Assembly (NCBI GenBank): GCA_013331015.1
Contig: DUHF01000069.1
Span: 1 to 11,977 of the forward strand
Length of the DNA: 11,977 nt
Direction of reading: 5' to 3'
DNA from: Methanoregula sp.
GTDB taxonomy: Archaea > Halobacteriota > Methanomicrobia > Methanomicrobiales > Methanospirillaceae
The position numbers and the translations under genes were made by a program. The notes beneath the pieces are model-generated. The model did not search any database and was not told the DNA's origin. It saw nothing but the letters and a program-made list of their open reading frames with translations. Shown one piece after another: positions 1-7,109 of the stretch; positions within the stretch are counted from its first letter, which is position 1; the number at the start of each line of letters is the position of its first letter.

Positions 1-372
1 AGAGGTTTCCCCGCGTTCACAGACCCCGGTTTTCAGGCGGAACTCCGCGCCTGCGTCAGCCGCTGCTTCAGCCATATCCCGGTCCAGGATGCCCCGGTCA
101 ACCACCACTGCCTTTGTGGTGCCCGCATCGATGGAGAGGACACTGCCCCGGCCCGATATGACCCGGGCACCCGAGACGCGGTTCAGCACGGAGCGTTCCG
201 TAACCCTGCACTCCGCAAATGCTGCTGTTGAGAGGAGCCCGGCGCACTGGACCGGGTACCCGATCGTCCCGTGCTCTTCGATACAGAGTGTGGAGAGGCC
301 AAGACGGGCACATTCAGCCGCTGCCGCGCTGCCGGCAGGTCCTGCACCGACAACGATCACATCATAGACCAT
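1..372 (-). CDS. Geranylgeranyl reductase family FAD-dependent oxidoreductase (N-terminal part, runs off the window)
   Basis: The first 124 residues are visible and the frame stays open to base 1. The protein begins MVYDVIVVGAGPAG, a Rossmann FAD-binding GxGxxG motif directly at the N terminus. It continues with an alanine-rich helix, an acidic residue after the second strand (CIEEHG), and the motif PVQCAGLLS. That placement of a Cys-Ala-Gly segment is typical of the archaeal geranylgeranyl reductase/digeranylgeranylglycerophospholipid reductase family. Family members saturate isoprenoid chains of membrane lipids using FAD, but related flavoproteins of unknown substrate exist, so the exact reaction is not assigned. 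An in-frame ATG nine bases upstream (base 381) is an alternative start; neither has a convincing Shine-Dalgarno. It lies about 40 bases downstream of HdeD-like gene 1 on the same strand and may be co-transcribed, although a run of seven T on the coding strand separates them. Confidence 0.85.
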   Translation of the reverse strand, partial: MVYDVIVVGAGPAGSAAAAECARLGLSTLCIEEHGTIGYPVQCAGLLSTAAFAECRVTERSVLNRVSGARVISGRGSVLSIDAGTTKAVVVDRGILDRDMAEAAADAGAEFRLKTGVCERGETS

Positions 373-417
373 GGGAATCATTTCATCAAAAAAACCGGTG
401 ATGGTGATGCGGAGTGA

Positions 418-996
418 TTATTTCTTCTTTGCATCCGGCCACCGGAACGTGCGGCTGGCTTTCTGGACCGGCGCACCATCAACAGTCTCCTCAAATTTGA
501 AATACCCCATGCCGATCGAGAAGAGACCGAACGTGAACGCGAGGGTCCCCACGATCGAGATATAGAGGTGGTCGTGGAAGTTGGGGAAGTAGAGGTAGAA
601 GATGCAGAGCAGGGCAACTCCGGCAAGGACCATGGCGGGAATGATGATGAACTTGGTCTTGGGGTGAGCCATGGCAAGGGTAATATCGTAAAACCCGTTA
701 TAGGCTGCGACTGCTGCAATGAGGAGGATTAAGAGGAATCCGGCAATGTTGAAGAGGAAGGTGGAGACGATCGCAATTACGAGAAGGACTGCCGAGAGCC
801 CGAACCAGAGCATCGACTCGTCGCTCCTTGAAGTTATGGCAAGGAAGAGGAAGAGCGCCATCCCAAGCCCGATGAGTACCAAAAAAAGACCGGAGAAGGT
901 GATGATGATCTGTTCGGGAATCACCAGTGCCAAAAAGCCGAAGATTATCCCCAGGATTCCCCGTAACAGGCATGAAGTTTTCGTAGCAAGCAACAT
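418..996 (-). CDS. HdeD-like (DUF308) membrane protein 1
   Basis: This 192-residue protein is almost entirely hydrophobic, with about six predicted membrane segments (roughly residues 8-27, 30-54, 62-82, 84-107, 115-135 and 141-163) and a short basic cytoplasmic tail ending in KKK. Length, helix number and the two-fold pattern of paired helices fit the HdeD/DUF308 family. E. coli HdeD (about 190 residues) is an inner-membrane protein needed for acid resistance at high cell density; its biochemical activity is unknown. The start at 996 is supported by GGAGAG a few bases upstream. A TATA-like AATTATATC on the minus strand (1044-1036) would give a short leader. A second HdeD-like gene lies at 7110-7673, with the decarboxylase/antiporter operon between them. 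The family call is by pattern, not alignment; the acid-stress role is inferred from family and context. Confidence 0.75.
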   Translation of the reverse strand: MLLATKTSCLLRGILGIIFGFLALVIPEQIIITFSGLFLVLIGLGMALFLFLAITSRSDESMLWFGLSAVLLVIAIVSTFLFNIAGFLLILLIAAVAAYNGFYDITLAMAHPKTKFIIIPAMVLAGVALLCIFYLYFPNFHDHLYISIVGTLAFTFGLFSIGMGYFKFEETVDGAPVQKASRTFRWPDAKKK

Positions 997-1017
997 TACT
1001 CTCTCCGGAACACCCGT

Positions 1018-1044
1018 GCTTTTTAATTTTCCTGTGATATAATT
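1018..1044 (-). promoter_or_regulatory. Candidate promoter of HdeD-like gene 1
   Basis: On the minus strand an AT-rich block contains AATTATATC (1044-1036) and AATTAAAAAG about 15 bases closer to the gene. The first, taken as a TATA box, would start transcription near base 1014, leaving an ~18-base leader that includes the GGAGAG ribosome binding site. The second would give a nearly leaderless transcript, which fits the good ribosome binding site less well. Confidence 0.4.
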
Positions 1045-1233
1045 GGCGATTCAACTAGAAAATCTCTGCTGTTCAGGATACCCTCACGATACGCATGAAT
1101 TTGCCCTGCTCCCCCTGACTGTTTTTATCTGCCCGGGCGTGGCAATCTATAAACAACCTGATGCCGATGATTGTATATCCCGCGTGAAGCGCCCCTGTTT
1201 TCCCGCGAAATCATCCCCTCCCGTAATTGTCCC

Positions 1234-1246
1234 GGTGATCTGCATG
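1234..1246 (+). promoter_or_regulatory. Ribosome binding site that fixes the start at 1244
   Basis: GGTGAT (1234-1239) followed by four bases and ATG. It matches the complement of the conserved archaeal 16S rRNA 3' end (AUCACCUCC) and argues against the 67-codon longer frame beginning at a TTG at 1043. Confidence 0.6.
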
Positions 1247-2344
1247 ACCCAGCAAAACTCCCCAGATGGCTCTCTTTCCGGCACTGCACCTGATACCCCT
1301 GCCCGTGACCTGATCGCCTGTGAACTCGACACGGTCCGTACCAAAAGAGGCGATCTTCTCGCACCGGGAGCACGGAGGCAGTGGGAAGTCATCATCCTTT
1401 CCTGCTGCGTCCTCATCAACGGCATCTACCTCATCTTCCGTGCCGATTATTTCACGCTCTTTATCGCTGCAAGTTTTTACCTGAACATGGGGTACTTTAT
1501 CACCCTGTTAATCCCGACAAGCGCAGGTGGCGGGCAGGTGTCAATGCCGGAGATCGCCCGGTTCCAGGGCTGGCTCAAAGAAAACGGGGTGAAGACCAGC
1601 ACGACCCGGTTTACCCGGATCTTCATCAACTCGTTTTTGATCAACAGCCGGGGGCTCTCGCTGGGAATCGGGCTGTTGTTCGCAGTCGATATCCTGATGG
1701 TTCTCATCGATCTCCTTGAAGGGCTCCCGCTTCACACAACCGCAATCATCATCGGCCAGTCGCTCTTCTTCATCGCGTTTTATTATCTTGTCTGGAGGAC
1801 CGAACCGTTCACCTCCCGCTTCAGCCAGGACCTTGACAAGGTCCGGAACCGGCTTGCGCAGGACCTTCCCGCCTGGCTCATCTCGATCATGTTCCTTGTG
1901 GGATTCCTGCTGGTTGTCCTGGTCTTCCTGACCACGATCATCCTCCTGCCAGGGATGACGCTGGATGCCTTTGTCACCCAGTCGGGCTTGACGGAGATCA
2001 CCCACCGCTTTGGGCTCATCCTCATCCTGGTTATAAGCCAGTACTTCATCATCCGGGCTATCCACGGCATCACGAGCCGGGCCATGGCCAACCGGCTGCT
2101 GGACCACCGGGAAGCAGCTCTTGAGGAACTGCTGGCTGAGGCTTCCCGCAACACGGGTGCCGGCACCCGGGATCCAAACGAGGAGTACGAGACAACGTCA
2201 GCCCTGCTCGAGTCCCGGATCTACTTAATCAAAAGAAATACCCTCCTTGGAACGTTTCCGGTCTTTGTCGTGGACCTTGACTTCTCCGTTCTCCTGGACA
2301 CCACGACCCGGATGGTCATTACGGGTCATATCCGGAAGAAATGA
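1244..2344 (+). CDS. Unrecognised multi-spanning membrane protein (366 aa)
   Basis: I do not recognise a named family. From the chosen start (MTQQNSPDGSLS) there is a polar N-terminal region of about 45 residues. About six hydrophobic segments follow, at roughly residues 46-66, 71-95, 140-160, 167-187, 222-248 and 262-285. A charged stretch (RLLDHREAALEELLAEASRN), likely helical or coiled, precedes a weakly hydrophobic C-terminal tail. The reading frame is open back to base 1043, but ATG 1244 is preferred because GGTGATC, a perfect match to the archaeal anti-Shine-Dalgarno, ends four bases before it. The upstream part also has a cysteine/proline-rich composition unlike a conserved protein. 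It is divergent from HdeD-like gene 1. A possible TATA-like TCTATAAAC lies near 1146-1154. A run of eight T follows the stop codon. Function unknown; no catalytic motif is visible. Confidence 0.75.
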   Translation: MTQQNSPDGSLSGTAPDTPARDLIACELDTVRTKRGDLLAPGARRQWEVIILSCCVLINGIYLIFRADYFTLFIAASFYLNMGYFITLLIPTSAGGGQVSMPEIARFQGWLKENGVKTSTTRFTRIFINSFLINSRGLSLGIGLLFAVDILMVLIDLLEGLPLHTTAIIIGQSLFFIAFYYLVWRTEPFTSRFSQDLDKVRNRLAQDLPAWLISIMFLVGFLLVVLVFLTTIILLPGMTLDAFVTQSGLTEITHRFGLILILVISQYFIIRAIHGITSRAMANRLLDHREAALEELLAEASRNTGAGTRDPNEEYETTSALLESRIYLIKRNTLLGTFPVFVVDLDFSVLLDTTTRMVITGHIRKK

Positions 2345-2702
2345 ACGCCCTGATTCTTCTTCTACGGCGGCAAATCCCCCCTTTTTTTTACAATAAAAAT
2401 GGGGCAAAGAGAAGATCAGGCTATCACGAAAAACGTGCTTTTGAGAAGTTTTTTTTCGCTGTTCAGGAGGGTAATACCACCATGCGTTTTTAGAGACTGC
2501 ACCCGCAAACCCGGGGGAGCTGGTTCCGCGGTCTCCATTACTCCATCATTCCGCGAATATCAACAGAATTTCTCGTCTTAAGATACAGGAAATACGTCCT
2601 CTTCATCATATGCGATGCACCAGTTGTGCGGCCACGCTAAAAAAATGAGTGTCTTCCATTAATCGGGTGGTTTTTCCAAGAGAGAGAGATAAAAGGAAAA
2701 AA
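2345..2702. other. Non-coding gap between convergent genes
   Basis: No credible protein or tRNA gene is seen in this 358-base stretch. It separates the + strand membrane protein gene from the 3' end of the minus-strand operon. It holds a small hairpin CACG-AAAAA-CGTG (2425-2437) followed by a run of eight T (2449-2456), a second + strand terminator candidate. It also holds an A-run near 2639-2645 that could terminate minus-strand transcripts, and a foldable segment at 2493-2535 (arms GAGACTGC and GCGGTCTC, pairing with one G-U). Confidence 0.6.
2378..2391 (+). terminator. T-tract terminator after the 366-aa membrane protein gene
   Basis: A C-run followed by eight consecutive T (2382-2389) lies 38 bases after the stop codon. 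Archaeal RNA polymerase commonly terminates at such T-tracts without needing a hairpin. Confidence 0.5.
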
Positions 2703-3143
2703 TTACCGGTCTCCGTTCAGGGTTGCCCCAAGAGTTTCAAGCACCGGCCGGTCCGAGGGGGATATCATCACCAGTTGCTGTCCGAGAACAAAGAGGCTGC
2801 CGGCAGGCTTTCCGCGCCCGGCTCCATGGGCATGCCATGACCGGATGGCGGCATCGCGTGCCTCCGCGGTCTCAAAGTTCTGGGTAGAGATGACGGTCTG
2901 ATCGTTGTCACGATCGATGATGACATAGGTCCTGCCACCCGTAGCCCCCGGCAGGTTCCAGAGCGTATCGGTCGTGTTCACGATACTGATACCCTCAGCA
3001 TCCAGCAATTCCCTGACCGGCTCACCACTCACCGGGTACCAGGGTACATGAGTCCCCGTAAGAGCGAGCAGCCCAATCGGGGCCAGAGCAATAACGAACA
3101 GGAAGATAACCAGCGCAATATCAGGTTTTGTTACTGAGGTCAT
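2703..3143 (-). CDS. Small membrane-anchored protein of the decarboxylase/antiporter operon (146 aa)
   Basis: I do not recognise the family. Residues about 8-28 form one strongly hydrophobic helix (ALVIFLFVIALAPIGLLALTG) with a short N-terminal cytoplasmic stub. The remaining ~115 residues are soluble, with alternating hydrophobic strands (RTYVIIDRDN, GSLFVLGQQLVMIS) and one charged helix (ETAEARDAAIRSWHAHG). The helix is not followed by a clear signal-peptidase site or lipobox, so the protein is probably anchored with its domain outside the cell. The start codon overlaps the stop of the antiporter gene in an ATGA junction, with GGGGGTG just upstream, so translation is coupled to the antiporter. 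This arrangement suggests an accessory or sensing subunit of the antiporter or of the acid-stress module. That is inference from context only. The coding frame ends at a TAA, and an A/T-rich tract follows. Confidence 0.75.
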   Translation of the reverse strand: MTSVTKPDIALVIFLFVIALAPIGLLALTGTHVPWYPVSGEPVRELLDAEGISIVNTTDTLWNLPGATGGRTYVIIDRDNDQTVISTQNFETAEARDAAIRSWHAHGAGRGKPAGSLFVLGQQLVMISPSDRPVLETLGATLNGDR

Positions 3144-4579
3144 GATGCACCCCCTTTCTTCAGCCAGGCGGGATTTTTCAGGTGCAGGAAGACGAGTGGC
3201 GGGACGGCGAGCAGGAAGGTACCCAGGAGTACCGAACCGACATACGCCATACCGCTGGTCTGGAAGTACGTGGGTGGCATGAGCCCCACGATGAAAGCGA
3301 ACGTGGTGCCCAGGATCCCAAGGCCCCCTACGAACCAGACTCCCGGCATGCCTCCCGGGATTCGGAACGGGCGTGGCGTATCCGGCTGGCTGTACCGGAG
3401 TTTTATCACCGCGGCAAAGATCAGGACATACACGATACAGAGGAGTTCAACGGTCATGGCAGAGAGGATCCAGTACGCCTGGTTGACGGACGGGAGGAAG
3501 ACATACAGCAGCGAGATTGCCGAACCGATGAGCGCCTGGATGACAAGGACGGCGACCGGGGCGCCGTACTTGTTTGTCCGGTCAAAGATCGGGGGCATGT
3601 TCCCCTCTTCTGCAACAACCCCAAGGCCCTTGGCCGGGCCGATCAGCCATGCTGCAAGTGAGACAACGCCCCCAAGGGTGATGAGGAGCGCCATCGGCGC
3701 CACCATCCACGGGATGTGAGCTGCAGTGAAGAAGTACTGGATCGCCTGCATGACCCCGGAGGCGAGGTTGAGCTGGTCGGCAGGGATGACGATTGCGATG
3801 GCAAGGGTGGCAAGGACCGTGCAAACGACAATGATGATTGCGGAGATACCCATGGCTTTTGGAAAATCCGTCTGGGGATTTTTTGTCTCAAGGGCGTGGA
3901 ACCCGGCCATCTCCATCCCCGCAAAGAGGAGGATAACGGTTGCAAAGAACGGCAGGGTGGCAAGGCTTATTGTCGGGACCATGGCACCGATCGAGAACGG
4001 CGGAAGGACGATTGCGGCACCCGATCCCAGCCACCAGACCCCGAGAACGATTATCAGGAGGGAGGGGATGATGCTGCCAATGATAACCCCGATGTTGCCA
4101 AACTTTGTGGAGACCTCTTCGCCGAAATACGCGATGGCGGTCGTGCCCCAGAAGGCGACCATCATGACCGTGAACATGAAGATCCCGCTCGAAGCGAGTG
4201 ATGGGGTCAGCGCGAACGCAAAGGTCGAGGCTATGAAGGAGAGGACGGTCGGGAACCAGACAAGGTTGTTGGACCACTCGCAGAAGAGCGCGGTAAACCC
4301 GCCCTTCTCCCCAAAGGCCTGCTTCACCCATGCATATACCCCGCCCCCTTCCGGCCAGCCGGTGGCAAGTTCTGCCCCGGCAAGGGAGATGGGGATGAGG
4401 AAGAATATTGCGCCGATGACGTACCAGCCGATACAGGACCAGCCGTAGACTGCCATCGAGGGGAAATTACGAATACTGAGGACGGCGGCAACGTTGATCA
4501 TGGCAAGGGCAAAGAGCCCCAGCACCTTCTTGTTCGAAAGGCTGCCTGCGGTTCCGGAACCGGCTTCGCCCATTGTCAT
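3140..4579 (-). CDS. APC-superfamily amino acid antiporter, GadC-like (glutamate:GABA antiporter family)
   Basis: This is a 479-residue, twelve-helix permease of the amino acid-polyamine-organocation superfamily. Recognisable family signatures are GWPEGGGVYAWV (about residues 74-85), GMEMAGFHALETKNP with a downstream D-FPKA (about 221-242), PADQLNLASGVMQ (266-278), WLIGPAKGLG (311-320) and PFRIPGG near the C-terminal third. These line up with E. coli GadC more closely than with AdiC as I recall them. It presumably exchanges external amino acid for the amine made by the decarboxylase. E. coli GadC carries a ~40-residue C-terminal plug that closes it at neutral pH; this protein stops about 13 residues after the last helix, so that gate is absent. 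The start at 4579 forms an ATGA overlap with the decarboxylase stop. ATG 4573 has better spacing (eight bases) from GGAG, and ATG 4594 would overlap more. Substrate not determined by sequence. Confidence 0.88.
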   Translation of the reverse strand: MTMGEAGSGTAGSLSNKKVLGLFALAMINVAAVLSIRNFPSMAVYGWSCIGWYVIGAIFFLIPISLAGAELATGWPEGGGVYAWVKQAFGEKGGFTALFCEWSNNLVWFPTVLSFIASTFAFALTPSLASSGIFMFTVMMVAFWGTTAIAYFGEEVSTKFGNIGVIIGSIIPSLLIIVLGVWWLGSGAAIVLPPFSIGAMVPTISLATLPFFATVILLFAGMEMAGFHALETKNPQTDFPKAMGISAIIIVVCTVLATLAIAIVIPADQLNLASGVMQAIQYFFTAAHIPWMVAPMALLITLGGVVSLAAWLIGPAKGLGVVAEEGNMPPIFDRTNKYGAPVAVLVIQALIGSAISLLYVFLPSVNQAYWILSAMTVELLCIVYVLIFAAVIKLRYSQPDTPRPFRIPGGMPGVWFVGGLGILGTTFAFIVGLMPPTYFQTSGMAYVGSVLLGTFLLAVPPLVFLHLKNPAWLKKGGAS

Positions 4580-6882
4580 CGCTCCTTTGTGCAATACATC
4601 ACATACCTGCCATGCTCCATCTCGATCCCGTGCGTGTCATGGGTGAAGCCGGGGAATTGGTTGTCGAAGTCCTGCAGGCAGAGGAGATACCGGATGACCG
4701 GTCCACCCAAATCCCCGGTCTGCTCGCCCGGCGCAAGGAGGGGGATGCCGGGGGGATACGGCACAATACCGGTGGCAACAATCCGGTCCGCAGCCTCTGC
4801 AACCGGCACCCGTTCCACCTCGTTCTTCACCAGCCTGCGGAACGCTTCGGCATATGATATTGCGGGTTGTGGCAGGATCGAGAATGCCTGCTGGAGCAGT
4901 TCGCACATATGGCGCTCCTTCTTGAACGCATGCATCTGCAAAACAAGGTCCTGCAGCGTCATGCCCTTGTATTGATCCGGAAATGCGGTCGTGAGATCGG
5001 AGAAGACGTCTTCAAGCGGTACGTTCTCGTCATAGAGCCGCTTGAACTCGAAGAGTTCGGTGATCAGGGTGCCCCACTTCCCCTTGGTGATGCCCATCGA
5101 GAAGAGGAAGAGGATGGAATAATCCCCGGACTTCTCGTTGACAATTCCTTTCGTGTCAAGGAATTTCACGACAATCGCCGCCGGAATCCCCCAGTCCGCG
5201 AGCGTGCCGTCCTCGTTCACGCCCGGCATCAGGACCGTGACCTTGATCGGGTCGAGCATGCAGTAATCGTCCGGAAGCCCGCAAAACCCGTGCCAGCTCT
5301 CGCCGGGATGGAGGACCCAGGCCGAGGGGGTGTCGCGGAGGAGATCCAAAGGCGTATCGGCAAACGCCATCTTCTTTTTTGTTGACGGGCTGGTGACCAT
5401 ATCCGGCTGCCACATGGAAAACCACCAGTCGGCCGGGGTTCTCAGGTGCCCGATCTCCCGCTTGATCTTCGCCATGGTCCTACGGAACCGGATAGCCTCT
5501 TCGATCGACTCGGTGGTGAGCGTGAGGCCGCCGGCACCGTCCATCATCTTTGACGAGACATCGCAGGACGCGATGATCGGGTAGAGCGGCGAGGTGGAAC
5601 TGTGCATCATGAACCCCTCGTTGAACCGGTCGTGTTCCACAGGGACGCGCCCGTTCCGGATGTGCACCATGGAGGCCTGCGAGAGTGCGGCGAGGAGCTT
5701 GTGGGTGGACTGGGTGGCAAAAACGGTTGGGCCGCCGGCATCTTTTTTTTCGTCCCGCATGGCGAAACGGTCGCGGTAGAGCGGGTTGAACCGGGCGTAA
5801 GCATACCATGCCTCGTCGAAATGGATGCTGTCCACGCTTTTACCCAGCAGTTCCTCGACCTGTGCCGCATGGTAACAGAGCCCGTCATAGGTGGAGTTGG
5901 TGATTATCGCGTGCACCGGTTCCTGGCAGGAGCAGGTTTTTGCTGTGGGGCAGGATCGGATCTTTTCTTGGATCACTTCCGGGGTCATCTGGTCCGGGGG
6001 AATCGGCCCGATGATCCCGTACCGGTTGCGGGTGGGGATGAGGTAGACGGCAACGGAATGGGTCATGGTCAGCGCATGTTCGGCAGACTTGTGGCAGTTC
6101 CGGTCAACAAGCACGATATCATCCTGCGTGACCCGGTTAAAAAAGACGATCTTGTTGGCTGTCGAGGTGCCGTTGGTCACAAAATAGGTTGCGTCAGCCC
6201 CAAAGACCTTTGCCGCGTATCGCTCGGCCTCCCCGACCGGCCCGGAATGGTCGAGGAGCGATCCCAGTTCCCCGACCGAGATGGAGAGATCGGACCGGAA
6301 GAGCTGCTCGCCGAAAAACTTGAAAAATGCCCGGCCGGCCGGGGATTTCCGGAATGCGATGCCCCCTGCATGGCCCGGGGTGTGCCAGGAGTATTCGAAA
6401 TCCCGGGAGAAGGTGACGAGTTCTTTAAAGAACGGGGGGAGCAGCTTCTCCCGGTAGCGCTTCGCTGCCGCCGTGATGCGCCCGGCGATGAATTCAGGGG
6501 TGTCCTCCATCACCCAGATGTATTCATTGATCTCCCGGATCATATCGATAGTAAGTGTTGTTGGCGGTGCCGTTGTCGGTTCGCCCATGAGAAAGATCGG
6601 GATATCCTCGTTGCGTTTCCGGATCTCGTGGATGAGGCCGACCGTCTCCTTGTGCTTCTCGGGAGTATCTCCACCAAGGTTCCAGTTGATGAGGAAACAG
6701 TCAACTTCGGGCATGGCAGGGTATGCAGCCCGGGCCTCGGCCGGCGATGCAATGTCTGCAACGGTGATCCCATACTCCTCAAGCCCTTTTGCGATCCGCC
6801 GGATAGCCCGCCCGTGCGGCGTCTCGGTATGGATTGTATCATCAAGTATCGCAACCAGCATTTTCTCTTCCGGATTCATCAT
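4576..6882 (-). CDS. PLP-dependent Orn/Lys/Arg decarboxylase, AdiA/CadA-like (fold type I)
   Basis: This cytoplasmic enzyme of 768 residues is close to E. coli AdiA (756) and slightly longer than CadA and SpeF. It removes CO2 from a basic amino acid, probably arginine, giving the amine and consuming one proton. An N-terminal response-regulator-like wing domain (residues ~8-140) is followed by the major PLP domain (~150-610) and the C-terminal domain (~620-765). Active-site motifs are intact: WHTPGHAGG (166-174), NGTSTANK (237-244), CHKS (263-266, with the His that stacks on PLP), HFDEAW (354-359, with the Asp that binds the pyridine nitrogen) and STHKLLAALSQ with Schiff-base Lys395. SQASM, DPIKVT and PYPPGIPL agree best with the arginine decarboxylase branch. 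Other methanogens mostly make agmatine with a small pyruvoyl-type enzyme, so this is probably an acquired gene. The start at 6882 has GGGTGGTG upstream; ATG 6879 is equally possible. It is the first gene of a three-gene coupled operon. Confidence 0.93.
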   Translation of the reverse strand: MMNPEEKMLVAILDDTIHTETPHGRAIRRIAKGLEEYGITVADIASPAEARAAYPAMPEVDCFLINWNLGGDTPEKHKETVGLIHEIRKRNEDIPIFLMGEPTTAPPTTLTIDMIREINEYIWVMEDTPEFIAGRITAAAKRYREKLLPPFFKELVTFSRDFEYSWHTPGHAGGIAFRKSPAGRAFFKFFGEQLFRSDLSISVGELGSLLDHSGPVGEAERYAAKVFGADATYFVTNGTSTANKIVFFNRVTQDDIVLVDRNCHKSAEHALTMTHSVAVYLIPTRNRYGIIGPIPPDQMTPEVIQEKIRSCPTAKTCSCQEPVHAIITNSTYDGLCYHAAQVEELLGKSVDSIHFDEAWYAYARFNPLYRDRFAMRDEKKDAGGPTVFATQSTHKLLAALSQASMVHIRNGRVPVEHDRFNEGFMMHSSTSPLYPIIASCDVSSKMMDGAGGLTLTTESIEEAIRFRRTMAKIKREIGHLRTPADWWFSMWQPDMVTSPSTKKKMAFADTPLDLLRDTPSAWVLHPGESWHGFCGLPDDYCMLDPIKVTVLMPGVNEDGTLADWGIPAAIVVKFLDTKGIVNEKSGDYSILFLFSMGITKGKWGTLITELFEFKRLYDENVPLEDVFSDLTTAFPDQYKGMTLQDLVLQMHAFKKERHMCELLQQAFSILPQPAISYAEAFRRLVKNEVERVPVAEAADRIVATGIVPYPPGIPLLAPGEQTGDLGGPVIRYLLCLQDFDNQFPGFTHDTHGIEMEHGRYVMYCTKER

Positions 6883-7109
6883 GCACCACCCTTTTTCCGG
6901 GGTCCGGGCCGGGACTGCCCCTGCCGTTCCCTCTCATGCATGGCTTAGTGGTACCGGGTAATAAAAGGGAGGGGGCGGGTATCGGGGAGTGGTGCAATAA
7001 TTCCCCTTTTATGGGCGAAGACCCGGGTGCAATGGCAGAGATTCCCGATGCAGGAAAAGGAATAGTACAAATACTTGCCTTGTTGATATACCTCTGGTGA
7101 AACGTTCTT
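6883..7109. promoter_or_regulatory. Divergent control region between decarboxylase operon and HdeD-like gene 2
   Basis: This 227-base intergenic region must drive both the minus-strand operon and the plus-strand HdeD-like gene. It contains a perfect 9-bp inverted repeat, ATAAAAGGG at 6961-6969 and CCCTTTTAT at 7004-7012. Each arm reads as a TATA-like TTTTAT facing outward toward its own gene. On the minus strand this would place transcription start near 6938. For the plus gene, alternative TATA-like sequences lie nearer (CAAATACT near 7069, GATATA near 7085), followed by GGTGA at 7096-7100, nine bases before the ATG. A competing GGGGA/TCCCC pair (6984-6988, 7002-7006) could also fold. Confidence 0.5.

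Noticed and set aside
1043..1243. N-terminal extension of the 366-aa membrane protein back to a TTG
   Set aside because: The Cys/Pro-rich extension has no domain character, covers the promoter region, and a strong ribosome binding site sits before ATG 1244.
1541..2107. A 188-codon highly charged frame on the minus strand
   Set aside because: It is a shadow of the hydrophobic helices of the membrane protein on the plus strand.
3726..4448. A 240-codon open frame on the plus strand
   Set aside because: It is antisense to the antiporter gene; its composition mirrors the hydrophobic codons of the other strand and it has no recognisable protein features.
5602..6948. A 448-codon open frame on the plus strand
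   Set aside because: It lies antisense to the decarboxylase, whose motifs and active-site residues are all intact. The plus-strand translation shows no domain pattern and is a by-product of GC-rich codons.
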